From positions 1 to 64,000 of the forward strand of contig JAFZMV010000132.1 of the NCBI GenBank assembly GCA_017553205.1: 64,000 nucleotides of DNA. Direction: 5' to 3'. This DNA comes from Selenomonadaceae bacterium. GTDB taxonomy: Bacteria; Bacillota; Negativicutes; Selenomonadales; Selenomonadaceae. The translations under genes and the position numbers were made by a program. Position 1 is the stretch's first letter, and each line of letters starts with the position of its first letter. The notes beneath the pieces are model-generated. The model was not told where the DNA came from and did no database searches. It saw nothing but the letters and a program-made list of their open reading frames with translations. Positions 17,397 through 25,964 of the stretch are shown here, piece after piece.

Positions 17397-18459
17397 ACGC
17401 GGAGGACTGGGAAAAGGTCTTGGGGCAATTTTCGGGAATCAGGCAGAAAATTTTTCAAACGTCCAAGCAAAAGATGTCGTGCAGGAAATTTTTGTTTCAG
17501 CCGTTCAGCCTAACCGCTATCAGCCGAGAAAAGAATTTAATCAGGAGGCACTTCAAGACCTTGCCGAATCAATTAAAGCGTACGGAATTTTACAGCCGAT
17601 TATTGTTAGAAAACTTGGTGTAGATTCTTTTGAATTGATTGCGGGAGAAAGGCGACTTCGTGCATCAAAAATTGTCGGGCTTGAAAAAATTCCTGCAATT
17701 ATCCGCGAATATACGGACGCACAGACAAGCGAAATTTCTATAATCGAAAATGTTCAGCGGCAAGATTTAAACGTTGTGGAAGAGGCACGGGCTTACGAAA
17801 GACTTATCCGCGACTTTGGACACACGCAGGAAGAATTGGCGGCAAAAATCGGGCGTTCACGTTCTTATATTTCAAACTTGTTAAGGCTTTTAAATCTTGC
17901 ACCGAAAGTTATTGAATTTCTTTCCAGAAATCTTTTGACGACGGGACAGGCAAGACTCTTGTTGTCTATTGAAGATGAAGAATTACAAATTAAAGCCGCA
18001 CACATGATTATTGTTGAAGATTTATCCGTCAGAAAAGTTGCAGCGTTTATAAATGAGTTGAGAAATTCGGGAGTAATTCCGGGCGGCAAACCAATTACCG
18101 AATCAACTAAAAATGTTTCGGAAGTTGACGAAAAATCTGACGACACTGAACAGTCTGAAGAAAATGATTCTACGTCGAAAAAAAATTCTAATTCTCATGC
18201 TTCTGAAAAAAATCCTGAACATGAAAAATATGTTAAGCAGGCGGAAGATAAATTATCTGAAATTGTCGGGACGCAGGTTAAAATTATTTTTGACAGCTTC
18301 ACAAAACAAATTCGGATAAATTTTTCGGACGATGCTCAACTTCAGCAGATTATCGGCAAATTTGAAAAAAATATTCAGGATTCTAGCGGAAAAACTCCTT
18401 CAACAAAAGAAGAAAAAATTTCCGCACTTAGAAAATTTTCAACGCTCGGACAAATCTAA
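17386..18459 (+). CDS. parB: Chromosome-partitioning protein ParB (Spo0J)
   Basis: The 357-residue protein carries the order expected of ParB. The basic N-terminal KRGGLGKGLGAIFG is followed by the CTP-binding/CTPase region with ELIAGERRLRASK and ISIIENVQRQDLN. A helix-turn-helix for parS (TQEELAAKIGRSRSYISN, about residue 145) and a C-terminal dimerisation region complete it. Between them, residues about 245-290 form a long Ser/Asp/Glu/Lys-rich linker. That linker makes the protein larger than the 282-residue Spo0J. GTG start with GGAGG upstream. I found no full consensus parS site in the window. Confidence 0.95.
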   Translation: MSSKRGGLGKGLGAIFGNQAENFSNVQAKDVVQEIFVSAVQPNRYQPRKEFNQEALQDLAESIKAYGILQPIIVRKLGVDSFELIAGERRLRASKIVGLEKIPAIIREYTDAQTSEISIIENVQRQDLNVVEEARAYERLIRDFGHTQEELAAKIGRSRSYISNLLRLLNLAPKVIEFLSRNLLTTGQARLLLSIEDEELQIKAAHMIIVEDLSVRKVAAFINELRNSGVIPGGKPITESTKNVSEVDEKSDDTEQSEENDSTSKKNSNSHASEKNPEHEKYVKQAEDKLSEIVGTQVKIIFDSFTKQIRINFSDDAQLQQIIGKFEKNIQDSSGKTPSTKEEKISALRKFSTLGQI

Positions 18460-18559
18460 ATTTATTGCGGAAATTTGAAAAGTCTTTTGGTCGTTTAAGG
18501 TTCTTTTCATTTTTCCGCTTTATAATATATTGACTAAAATACGAGGTGATTTTTTTAAG

Positions 18560-19072
18560 ATGAGTTTTCTAAACGGTGTGACGGCAGACAATCAAATTTT
18601 TTTATTCGCACTTATCGGAATGGGAATTATAATTTTTATAATGCTGTTTTTTATGATTACCATGAAAATGGATCTTTCTAACATGCAGAATCGTTACAAA
18701 AAAATGATGGTCGGTTCAGAGGGTGAAAATTTAGAACTTCTGCTCACGAGAAACACAAATGAAATTGTAAGATTTTCTGAAGAACAACAAAAACTTTCCG
18801 ATGACGTTAAACGAATTGAAAAAATTTTGGAACGAGCCATAACAAAAGTTGCCATGATGCGTTTTAATGCTTTTGAAAATACCGGTTCAGATTTAAGTTT
18901 CTGCATTGCACTTCTTGACGATAACAACAGCGGTGTTATAATCTCATCAATCAACGGACGTGAAGAGGCTCGTACTTATGCAAAACCGATAGTAAACGGC
19001 AGTCCTTCCCAATATAAACTCACTAAAGAGGAAGAACATGTTTTGCGGGAAGCGTCCGAAGTAAGACATTAA
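18560..19072 (+). CDS. DUF4446 family membrane-anchored protein
   Basis: The protein has 170 residues. An N-terminal membrane helix (residues 12-36) is followed by a coiled coil (about 38-95). A small C-terminal domain contains RFNAFENTGSDLSFCIALLD and GVIISSINGREEARTYAKP, features I associate with DUF4446. This family regularly sits directly after parB in Firmicutes; its function is unknown. The ORF is open from 18530, but the ATG at 18560 has GAGGTGA about 10 nt upstream and no spare N-terminus. A perfect -10 box (TATAAT, 18521-18526) precedes it without a clear -35. Confidence 0.85.
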   Translation: MSFLNGVTADNQIFLFALIGMGIIIFIMLFFMITMKMDLSNMQNRYKKMMVGSEGENLELLLTRNTNEIVRFSEEQQKLSDDVKRIEKILERAITKVAMMRFNAFENTGSDLSFCIALLDDNNSGVIISSINGREEARTYAKPIVNGSPSQYKLTKEEEHVLREASEVRH

Positions 19073-19098
19073 CTGCTTGAAAGGCGGGAATTATTACA

Positions 19099-20184
19099 TT
19101 GAATTTTGAGGACGATTATATTGTAAACATAAGAGGCGGCGGAAAAAATTTTCAGATACGCTTAACCAAAAAACTTTTTAAACTTGCAGCAGGATCATTG
19201 GCGGCGATTTTGATAATTTTTGTCGGCTCCTTAGGTTACTCGGTTTACAGTGCATTGAACAAGCAAAAAAATGCTGAGGCTGTCGTTGAAGTCCAGCAGG
19301 CGGAAGAACTTCAGCAGGAACAAATTTTATCAATTTCCAAAAAAGCTGACGCAATGAACGAAACTTTACAAAATTTGACACAACAGGAAGAAGAATTGAG
19401 AATACAAGCGGGTTTAAATCCACCTAAAAAAGATGACGGATCGGCTCCTGCAGATGTTGGAACTCCTCCGACTGTTGAAGGAACTTCGGCGGAAATTGCC
19501 GACATACCTGAAGCGATCCCTGTGATTCCGGGCGAAGATGTTCCGAACGGACAAGGCGGACCGATTGAAAATTTATCTGTTTCTGATGTTTCTGAGGCTC
19601 TGGAAATGATTGAAAAGCAGGTTTCAGTTCGTCAGACAAGTCTTGATGAGTTTCAAACTGCTTTAAAACAACGTCGCGAAACTTTAGCTATTGCCGCATC
19701 TGCAGGTGCAACCGAAGAACAAATTATGGCTGGAGCAATTACACCGTTGCCAAATAATGTCATGACTTTGGATTTAAGTCAGTTCGGCGGCGTACCCTCT
19801 GCAGATCCTCGCATGCCTTCAATTTGGCCCACCACAGGCGTTGTTAGTTCTCCATATGGTTTACGCTGGGGCGGAAGTGATTTCCATCCGGGCATGGATA
19901 TTGCAAACGATATGGGAACTCCGATTGTTGCAACCGCTGACGGTACTGTTGAATATGCCGGCTGGAATTCGGGCGGCTACGGAAATATGGTTGATATAAA
20001 TCATGGAAATGGAATCATGACGCGTTACGGTCATGCAGAGCAAGTCGTTGTCGCTACGGGACAGACTGTAAAACGCGGACAAGTCATAGCTTACATGGGA
20101 AGTACTGGATTCAGTACAGGTCCTCATGTACATTATGAAGTTCATATAAACGGTCAGAGAGTTAATCCGATTTCTTATTTGTAA
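19099..20184 (+). CDS. Membrane-anchored M23 family peptidase (LytM domain)
   Basis: The 361-residue protein probably acts on peptidoglycan. A cytoplasmic N-terminus and a membrane helix (about 27-50) lead into a coiled coil (about 55-110). A Pro/Gly/Glu-rich linker follows, then a C-terminal LytM domain (about 240-361). The zinc-binding motifs HPGMDIAN and HVHYEV are intact, so it should be active rather than an EnvC-like activator. The start is TTG at 19099 with AAGGCGGG 10 nt upstream. It follows the DUF4446 gene by 26 nt and is likely co-transcribed. Confidence 0.88.
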   Translation: MNFEDDYIVNIRGGGKNFQIRLTKKLFKLAAGSLAAILIIFVGSLGYSVYSALNKQKNAEAVVEVQQAEELQQEQILSISKKADAMNETLQNLTQQEEELRIQAGLNPPKKDDGSAPADVGTPPTVEGTSAEIADIPEAIPVIPGEDVPNGQGGPIENLSVSDVSEALEMIEKQVSVRQTSLDEFQTALKQRRETLAIAASAGATEEQIMAGAITPLPNNVMTLDLSQFGGVPSADPRMPSIWPTTGVVSSPYGLRWGGSDFHPGMDIANDMGTPIVATADGTVEYAGWNSGGYGNMVDINHGNGIMTRYGHAEQVVVATGQTVKRGQVIAYMGSTGFSTGPHVHYEVHINGQRVNPISYL

Positions 20185-20207
20185 AATGATTGCAAGGGTG
20201 TGATTTA

Positions 20208-20999
20208 ATGAGAACAGAACTTTTATTTATCAGTCAAGGCGTTTCTTTCATGGGAAATTCTATTCAGAAAAATCTTGAAAGTGCGGGTTATGATGTCACT
20301 CGCGTAGATCCTGAAATTAAAGAAATTGCCGCCAAAAAAGATGAAATTCCCATCTTCGTTTTTTATCTCGGTAAATTCGTTGAAGATAATCCTGAAGTGT
20401 TGGTTTATTTAAAAGATGTCTGTCTTGAAGAAGAAAAATTTTTAATTCTTCTCGGCAATCTCGACGAACTTTCTTTTGTTGAAAATACTCTTCCGCCGAC
20501 GGCTATAAGTGCAAAATTTGAAAGACCTATCGACTTGAAAAAATTAACCGCCGAAGTTCAAAGGCTGGTTCATACTGTTGACGAACGCGAAATGAAAAAA
20601 AGTATTCTGCTCGTTGATGACGACCCGACTTTCTTGAAAATGATGAAAAGCTGGCTGGACTATGAATATCGCGTGACTATTGTTACAAGCGGTATGCAGG
20701 CTCTGATGTATCTTGCCGAAAATAAACCTGATTTAATTTTGTTGGATTATGAAATGCCTGTTACGAGCGGACCGCAAGTTTTGGAAATGATTCGTTCCGA
20801 AACAAAAATTGATAATGTCCCTGTAATTTTTTTGACGGGCAAAGGCGACAAACAAAGCGTCATGAATGTTTTATCCTTGAAACCTGACGGCTATTTGTTG
20901 AAGTCTTTGAACCGTGAACAAATTTTGGAATCAGTTTACGAATTTTTTGAAAAGAAACGTGCCTCAGACCTTTTGAAAATGGCAAGAACCAGATTGTAA
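20208..20999 (+). CDS. Response-regulator-like protein with pseudo-receiver and receiver domains
   Basis: The protein has 263 residues and two halves. The first (about 1-118) has an alternating strand/helix pattern like a receiver but lacks the acidic pocket. The second (about 130-250) is a canonical receiver with the acidic cluster LLVDDDP, the phospho-acceptor Asp in LLDYEMP, Thr in FLTGKG and Lys in YLLKSL. No output domain is present, so it probably signals through protein contacts. The ATG at 20208 has AAGGGTGTGA upstream. It sits between the M23 peptidase and the Ppx-like gene; no histidine kinase is near. Confidence 0.85.
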   Translation: MRTELLFISQGVSFMGNSIQKNLESAGYDVTRVDPEIKEIAAKKDEIPIFVFYLGKFVEDNPEVLVYLKDVCLEEEKFLILLGNLDELSFVENTLPPTAISAKFERPIDLKKLTAEVQRLVHTVDEREMKKSILLVDDDPTFLKMMKSWLDYEYRVTIVTSGMQALMYLAENKPDLILLDYEMPVTSGPQVLEMIRSETKIDNVPVIFLTGKGDKQSVMNVLSLKPDGYLLKSLNREQILESVYEFFEKKRASDLLKMARTRL

Positions 21000-21049
21000 T
21001 TTGTGGAGGGGATTTTTTAGTAACTTTCTGCAAAAAGGAGAGTGAAAAA

Positions 21050-21970
21050 ATGCTTTACGCTATGATTGATATAGGTTCAAACACGATCCGAATGGCGATT
21101 TATGAAATTGACGGCGACCGCGTGGAAATGCAAATGAAAAGAAAACACACGCTGGGACTTGCGTCATATGTCAGGGACGGCATTTTACAGCGTGCAGGAA
21201 TTGATAAAGTTGTGGATATTATCAGCGAGTACAGAAATTTTTTGGAAGAACTCGGAATTTACAGCGTAACGGCATTTACTACCGCTGCTATCAGAAATTC
21301 ATTAAATGGTGCTGATGCAGTGCGTGAAATCTCCTACAGAACACGGACGAATATAAATATTATGAGCGGTGATGATGAAGCGACTTTTGATTTTATCGGA
21401 GCGACTCATGATTTAATTGAGGATAAAGGACTGTTAATTGACATAGGCGGAGGAAGTACTGAAATTGTCTATTTTTCCGAAAGGGAAATTAGGGTTAAAG
21501 TCAGTCTGCCGATAGGTTCTTTGGCTTTTCACACGCGATACAGCGGAGGGCATATTTTGCCGAGTGAGTCAGAATGTGAAGAAATGTACGCGGAGGCAGA
21601 AACCACAATCAGTGCCGTAAAAGAATTTCAATTTGTTTCTCATGCTCAAATCTGCGGAATTGGCGGAACATTTAAAGGTGCTATGGCTCTTTATAACGCA
21701 ATGTACGGAATGCCGCGAAGAAATATGAGAATGGAAGTCTACAGGATTCAAGATATTTTAAAAAGATTCAGAAGAGATCATGAATTGATTGTTCCCGATA
21801 AAATTTTGCTTATGCGGACTGTTCCCGAACGCATGCACACTTTTATGCCCGGTCTTATTATTGCCGATGTTCTTGCGAAACGTTTTGGAAGTTCAAATAT
21901 AATTTTCAGTGATTCGGGTGTTAGAGAAGGCTACATTTATTCAAAACTCATGCACAACGAAGATTTCTAA
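21050..21970 (+). CDS. Ppx/GppA phosphatase family protein
   Basis: This 306-residue member of the actin-like ASKHA fold begins with the phosphate-binding MIDIGSNTIRM. It also carries SGDDEATFDFIGA (with the catalytic-type acid), LIDIGGGSTEIV and CGIGGTF. The family hydrolyses polyphosphate or the pentaphosphate (p)ppGpp. Proteins of this short length lack the C-terminal HD-like domain of E. coli Ppx, so the substrate cannot be fixed from sequence. AAAGGAG lies 8 nt before ATG. A terminator shared with the convergent cysE follows. Confidence 0.9.
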   Translation: MLYAMIDIGSNTIRMAIYEIDGDRVEMQMKRKHTLGLASYVRDGILQRAGIDKVVDIISEYRNFLEELGIYSVTAFTTAAIRNSLNGADAVREISYRTRTNINIMSGDDEATFDFIGATHDLIEDKGLLIDIGGGSTEIVYFSEREIRVKVSLPIGSLAFHTRYSGGHILPSESECEEMYAEAETTISAVKEFQFVSHAQICGIGGTFKGAMALYNAMYGMPRRNMRMEVYRIQDILKRFRRDHELIVPDKILLMRTVPERMHTFMPGLIIADVLAKRFGSSNIIFSDSGVREGYIYSKLMHNEDF

Positions 21971-21971
21971 T

Positions 21972-22007
21972 AAAAAAACCCCGCAATGTTTCGCGGGATT
22001 TTTTTAT
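21972..22007. terminator. Bidirectional terminator between the Ppx-like gene and cysE
   Basis: AAAAAACCCCGC and GCGGGATTTTTT form a stem with T-runs on both strands. The plus-strand part overlaps the last codon of cysE. Confidence 0.88.
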
Positions 22008-22840
22008 TTTGTTTCTGAAAAATTATTTAAAAAATTTGTTTCAAGCTCAGAAGTTCTTTCGGATTCTGCAGAAATTTCTGCACGGGCTGCCGCAAGTTCC
22101 TTTTCCAATTCGGAAATTTTTTTTTCAAGCCGCTGAATTTGTCTGAAAGCAACTTCCATCATTTCGCGTTCAGGATCGGGCAGAATGTCATGATTTAAAT
22201 CAACGTCAATTTCTTCGCAGATTTCATTATAAATTTTTTCGTCGTTGATATTCATGCCGCGATTTTCGCAGAAATTTAGCCATGCCTGTTTGTATTCTTC
22301 CTTGTTGTGAACTCGCTGACCATGAAGAACTACAACTCTTCCGGGTATTCCGACAACCGTAGCATGCGGCGGAACTTCTTTCAAGACAACAGAACCAGCA
22401 CCAATTTTTGCATGATCTCCGACTTTAAAACTTCCCAAAACTTTTGCACCGGTAGCAATAACTACATTATTTCCGACAGTGGGATGTCTTTTGCCTGATT
22501 CTTTGCCGGTACCGCCGAGAGTCACACCCTGATAAAGCGTAACATTTTTTCCGATTTCCGCAGTTTCTCCGATGACAATTCCGGTGCCGTGATCTATAAA
22601 AAGCCCGTCGCCGATTGTTGCCCCGGGATGAATTTCAATTCCCGTTAAAAATCTGCAGAAATTTGAAACAAGTCGAGCGGAAACAATCCAGCCATGCTTA
22701 AAAAGAAAATGCGAAATCCTGTGTAACCAAATCGCATGAAGTCCCGAATAACACAAAATGACTTCCAAAATATTTTTTGCGGCGGGATCTCTCTCCAAAA
22801 CTACGCGAATATCTTTTCTGATTCGCGAAAAAAATTTCAT
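22004..22840 (-). CDS. cysE: Serine O-acetyltransferase with C-terminal coiled-coil extension
   Basis: CysE acetylates serine in cysteine synthesis. The left-handed beta-helix hexapeptide repeats run over residues about 65-170, with the catalytic FIDHGTG and the [13 protein letters not shown] loop. At 278 residues it is longer than the roughly 220 of the Bacillus-type enzyme. The extra C-terminus (about 215-270) is a charged coiled coil ([18 protein letters not shown]). The truncated N-terminus typical of Firmicutes CysE is present. It overlaps ispF by 4 nt (ATGA). cysS, which often follows, is absent. Confidence 0.94.
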   Translation of the reverse strand: MKFFSRIRKDIRVVLERDPAAKNILEVILCYSGLHAIWLHRISHFLFKHGWIVSARLVSNFCRFLTGIEIHPGATIGDGLFIDHGTGIVIGETAEIGKNVTLYQGVTLGGTGKESGKRHPTVGNNVVIATGAKVLGSFKVGDHAKIGAGSVVLKEVPPHATVVGIPGRVVVLHGQRVHNKEEYKQAWLNFCENRGMNINDEKIYNEICEEIDVDLNHDILPDPEREMMEVAFRQIQRLEKKISELEKELAAARAEISAESERTSELETNFLNNFSETK

Positions 22841-23316
22841 TGCAGTTTCTCCAGTCCGACAACGGCATAAGCAGAAATTCCCTGCTCATTTCCGGTAAAT
22901 CCGAGACCTTCTTCGGTTTTTGCTTTTACGCTGATTAAGTCTAAATCTGTTTCTAAAATTTCTGCGAGCCTTTGACGAATTTTTAAAATATGCGGGGAAA
23001 GTTTCGGCTTTTGTGCAACAATAACGCTGTCGATATTTCCTATACAAAAATTTTTCGACTTTATCAGTTCATGAATTTTTTTCAAAAGTTCTCCGCTGTC
23101 CGCATTTTTAAATTTTTCGTCAGTGTCGGGAAAATGCTGACCAATATCACCGAGAGCCACCGCCCCCAACATTGCATCAATAATCGCGTGAATTAAAACA
23201 TCTGCGTCAGAATGTCCTGCCAGCCCGAGTTCATGAGGGATTTCAACATTTCCCAAAATCAATTTTCGATTTTCTGCCAGCCTGTGAACGTCGTAGCCGA
23301 TTCCAAAACGTGTCAT
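22837..23316 (-). CDS. ispF: 2-C-methyl-D-erythritol 2,4-cyclodiphosphate synthase
   Basis: IspF catalyses the cyclisation step of the non-mevalonate isoprenoid pathway. The 159-residue protein has the zinc-binding [11 protein letters not shown], the [13 protein letters not shown] signature with metal-binding Asp and His, [12 protein letters not shown], and a C-terminal [17 protein letters not shown] substrate loop. All are canonical. ispD, often fused or adjacent, is not here. The ispF stop overlaps the cysE start (ATGA), and the gene begins directly after ebfC. Confidence 0.96.
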   Translation of the reverse strand: MTRFGIGYDVHRLAENRKLILGNVEIPHELGLAGHSDADVLIHAIIDAMLGAVALGDIGQHFPDTDEKFKNADSGELLKKIHELIKSKNFCIGNIDSVIVAQKPKLSPHILKIRQRLAEILETDLDLISVKAKTEEGLGFTGNEQGISAYAVVGLEKLQ

Positions 23317-23700
23317 TTATTTTTTTCCGCCAAGAAGTCCGCCAAGCATATTCGCCATATCGCCCAAATCTGCTCCGCCGAGTCCGCCGAGTGCATTACT
23401 TGCAAATGCTCCCATATTCGACGAAATTTTTTTGTCAATTTCAGCGTTGGCAGAATTTACCGCACTGACAACCAAATCTTCAATCGCAGTAACATCGCCG
23501 TCCTCAAGAAGTTCGGGAGAAATTTTAATTTCAGTCAAAACTTTTTCTCCGTTGACTGTTGCGGTGACCATATTTCCTCCGACTGAAGCTGTGGCAGTTT
23601 CTTTTTTGAGTTTCTCTTTGTTCGCTTCAAAACTCTGTTGAAGTGCCTGTGCCTGTTTCATGATTGCTCCGAGATCCAATCCTCCAAAATTCTGTGCCAT
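23317..23700 (-). CDS. ebfC: Nucleoid-associated protein EbfC/YbaB
   Basis: The 127-residue YbaB/EbfC family member binds DNA as a dimer. Typical parts are the N-terminal MKQAQALQQSFEANKEKL helix and the central GNMVTATVNGEKVLTEIKI beta-sheet. A C-terminal helix follows, then a Gly/Leu/Met-rich tail (GGLGGADLGDMANMLGGLLGG). The gene follows dnaX by 16 nt, as in most bacteria. recR, the usual third member of the dnaX-ebfC-recR set, has been replaced here by ispF-cysE. Confidence 0.94.
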   Translation of the reverse strand: MAQNFGGLDLGAIMKQAQALQQSFEANKEKLKKETATASVGGNMVTATVNGEKVLTEIKISPELLEDGDVTAIEDLVVSAVNSANAEIDKKISSNMGAFASNALGGLGGADLGDMANMLGGLLGGKK

Positions 23701-23716
23701 TTGTTATTCCTCACTT

Positions 23717-25303
23717 TCAAATTTGTGTATAACCTTCCGCTTGAAAAACCTTCACAGCGTTTTGTAAAAATTTGTTTTCCGCATCGTTTTCATCAGGAAT
23801 TCTGCTATTATCTCTGATTTTATGATAAGAATTTTTTTTTATAATAGTTGCAGTTTTTATTTGAATACCGAAAAGTTTTTCTGCTGCATTTTCAAATCTT
23901 GTTTTATAATCCCTATGATAGACCTCAGCGAGCGGTTCGCCGTTAAAGGCAAGCGTTAAAATTTTCCCGTCAAATTCTGCAACTTCAGCTTGTCTTAAAC
24001 ATGCCACAAAAAAAGCATCTTTTGACGAACTTTTAAATATATCATAAAAAATTTTTTTTCCCTCGTCAAGAGAACCTGTAAACGTTTGTGGAACAGAAAT
24101 TTTTTCTGCGAGTTTTTCTTGCGACGGAGTATTATTTTTTTCGGCTGTAAAATTTTCCTGCGGTTTTGAAATTTTTTGTTGTGTAGTTTGAACAGATTGA
24201 ACGGACTGAACGGGCTGTACCGCTTGAACAGGTTGAACGGAAATTATTTTTGGTGCGGCTAAATTCATCAAAGTCATTTCCAAAATTATATCCGGTACGC
24301 CCGAGCCCTGCATTTCCAAAACTGCCCGCCGAATTTCTCCGACAAAATTTTCAATCTCCTGCAGTTCTGAATTTTTCCCGCCGTCAAGATTTTTAAATTC
24401 AAAATCTCTTAGCCGAGTTATCAAAGATTCTGCGATTGATATTGAAGTTAAGCCCGACTGAAAAGCATGAGTAATTGCCTGCCCGACTTCTGCACGATTT
24501 TGATTTTTGACGGCAAAAATTATTTCGTCAAGGTCAGCGTCAGAAATTAAACCTAAAGTTTTATTTACGTCGTCGAGAGAAATTTTTTCGTCCGCCATTG
24601 AATAGCACTGATCTAAATAAGTCAATGCGTCACGCATTGAACCTTCCGCAAGTCGAGCAATTTTTTTTGCCGCGTCCTCTTCCAAATCGACGTTTAATTT
24701 TTCTGCGAACTTTTTTAAATGCTTGGAAATTATTTCTTGCGGAATCAGCCGAAAATTTAAAACTTGACATCTTGAACGAATTGTCATAGGAACTTTTTGC
24801 AATTCCGTCGTCGCCAAAAAAAATGCTACATTAGGCGGCGGCTCTTCGATAAGTTTTAAAATGGAGTTGACCGCCTCAAATGACAACATATGAACTTCAT
24901 CAATTATAAAAGTTTTTACGCGGGATTGGAGCGGTGCAAGATGAGCCGTTGATAATAATCTTGTAACGTCCTCTACTGAACGATTAGACGCGGCATCAAA
25001 TTCCACGTTGTCCGGCGAAGAGTCAATAGACCTGCACGAATTACATTCATTACACGGAATATCTTTTGCAGTTATTTCTTCATGATTCTGTACAGCGTCA
25101 TGAATTTTATCACAGTTCATCGCCTTCGCTAAAAGTCTGGCGGTAGAAGTTTTTCCTGTTCCGCGAGTACCGACTAACAAATAAGCATGAGAAAGTCTGC
25201 CGCTCAAAACTGCACGAGTAAGTGCTGAAGAAATATGCTCCTGCCCGACTAAATGCGATAAAGTTTTCGGTCGTCCGCGTGTATAAAGTGCCTCATAAGC
25301 CAA
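23717..25303 (-). CDS. dnaX: DNA polymerase III subunit gamma/tau
   Basis: The clamp-loader ATPase has 528 residues. Domain I carries Walker A GTRGTGKTSTA, zinc-binding cysteines (CNECNSC plus an earlier Cys), DEVHMLS and sensor-1 ATTELQKVP. Domain III follows to about residue 360. A low-complexity linker rich in QPVQ/SVQ repeats (about 361-385) leads to a C-terminal region that would contact the polymerase. The start is TTG with GGAGGAGG upstream. It heads the dnaX-ebfC-ispF-cysE run. Confidence 0.96.
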   Translation of the reverse strand: MAYEALYTRGRPKTLSHLVGQEHISSALTRAVLSGRLSHAYLLVGTRGTGKTSTARLLAKAMNCDKIHDAVQNHEEITAKDIPCNECNSCRSIDSSPDNVEFDAASNRSVEDVTRLLSTAHLAPLQSRVKTFIIDEVHMLSFEAVNSILKLIEEPPPNVAFFLATTELQKVPMTIRSRCQVLNFRLIPQEIISKHLKKFAEKLNVDLEEDAAKKIARLAEGSMRDALTYLDQCYSMADEKISLDDVNKTLGLISDADLDEIIFAVKNQNRAEVGQAITHAFQSGLTSISIAESLITRLRDFEFKNLDGGKNSELQEIENFVGEIRRAVLEMQGSGVPDIILEMTLMNLAAPKIISVQPVQAVQPVQSVQSVQTTQQKISKPQENFTAEKNNTPSQEKLAEKISVPQTFTGSLDEGKKIFYDIFKSSSKDAFFVACLRQAEVAEFDGKILTLAFNGEPLAEVYHRDYKTRFENAAEKLFGIQIKTATIIKKNSYHKIRDNSRIPDENDAENKFLQNAVKVFQAEGYTQI

Positions 25304-25362
25304 AAAAATGCCTCCTCCGCCGAAAATTTTTTCAAGTTAAGTTATATTCTGAAAGGAACGAT

Positions 25363-25464
25363 ATTATAACTGAGTCGTATGTTGAAGGAAATATTTTTTT
25401 CGACTCAACTGCATTAGAAAAATTGTCCTTTGTAGAAAAGCGTGCGGAATATTTGAAGCCTTGA
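25363..25464 (+). CDS. Candidate small protein with a non-canonical AUU start
   Basis: Between the divergent starts of dnaX and the end of ybaK, a plus-strand frame reads TESYVEGNIFFDSTALEKLS and ends EKRAEYLKP, followed 6 nt later by a terminator-like hairpin. AAAGGA (25352-25357) is 5 nt before an in-frame ATT at 25363, which would give 33 residues. No ATG, GTG or TTG lies in frame after the ribosome-binding site. AUU starts are rare (infC). The hairpin and site argue for expression. The start problem and lack of a known family keep confidence low. Confidence 0.3.
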   Translation: MITESYVEGNIFFDSTALEKLSFVEKRAEYLKP

Positions 25465-25487
25465 AAAAATTCAGGGCTGTTTTTTTA
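25457..25487 (+). terminator. Hairpin with T-tract after the candidate small ORF
   Basis: AGCCTTGAA (25457-25465) pairs with TTCAGGGCT (25470-25478), one G-U, followed by GTTTTTTTA. It faces the ybaK 3' end. Confidence 0.65.
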
Positions 25488-25964
25488 TGCCGTCAAATCT
25501 GCAACAACTGCATTTGACGCTTTTATTAAATCCTGCGGAGATAAAATTAACTGCATGCCCCGCTGTCCTGCACTGATTGAAATTTTTTCTTGTGTCATGG
25601 CTTTTTTGTCGAGGTAGACGGGATAATTTTTCTTCGCACCGAGAGGACTGCAACCGCCTCTAATATATCCCGTAAGCGGCAAAAGTTCTTTTAAAGCTAT
25701 CATTTCGACAGATTTATTTCCGCTTGCCTTTGCGAGAGATTTTAAATTTATTTCGTCCGCCCCTCCGATAACCGCCATGATAATTCCTGTTTTGTCCCCG
25801 CGAGTCACCAGAGTTTTAAAAACAGAATTTATATTCAGTCCCGCAGTTTCCGCGACATGAACCGCCGATAAATCATTTTCATCGACTTCATAAGTTTTTA
25901 CTTCGTATTTAATGCCGAGATTATCCAAAAGTCTTGCGGCATTAGTTTTTTTAATTTTTTTCAA
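25485..25964 (-). CDS. ybaK: YbaK/EbsC family aminoacyl-tRNA deacylase
   Basis: The protein has 159 residues. Family members hydrolyse mischarged Cys-tRNA(Pro). Hallmarks are YEVDENDLSAVHVAE, the VFKTLVTRGDKTG lysine segment, LKSLAKASGNK, and the LTGYIRGGCSPLGAKK loop typical of bacterial YbaK. Two in-frame TTG starts exist. The one at 25964 follows GGAG by 6 nt and gives (M)KKIKKTNAARLLD, so I prefer it to 25976. The start overlaps the stop of the upstream RTX-like gene (TTGA), so translation is likely coupled to it. Confidence 0.9.
   Translation of the reverse strand: MKKIKKTNAARLLDNLGIKYEVKTYEVDENDLSAVHVAETAGLNINSVFKTLVTRGDKTGIIMAVIGGADEINLKSLAKASGNKSVEMIALKELLPLTGYIRGGCSPLGAKKNYPVYLDKKAMTQEKISISAGQRGMQLILSPQDLIKASNAVVADLTA

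Noticed and set aside
23717-25303. Programmed frameshift in dnaX
   Set aside because: I saw no A-rich slippery AAAAAAG followed by a stem in the region between domain III and the C-terminal part; the long frame is continuous.
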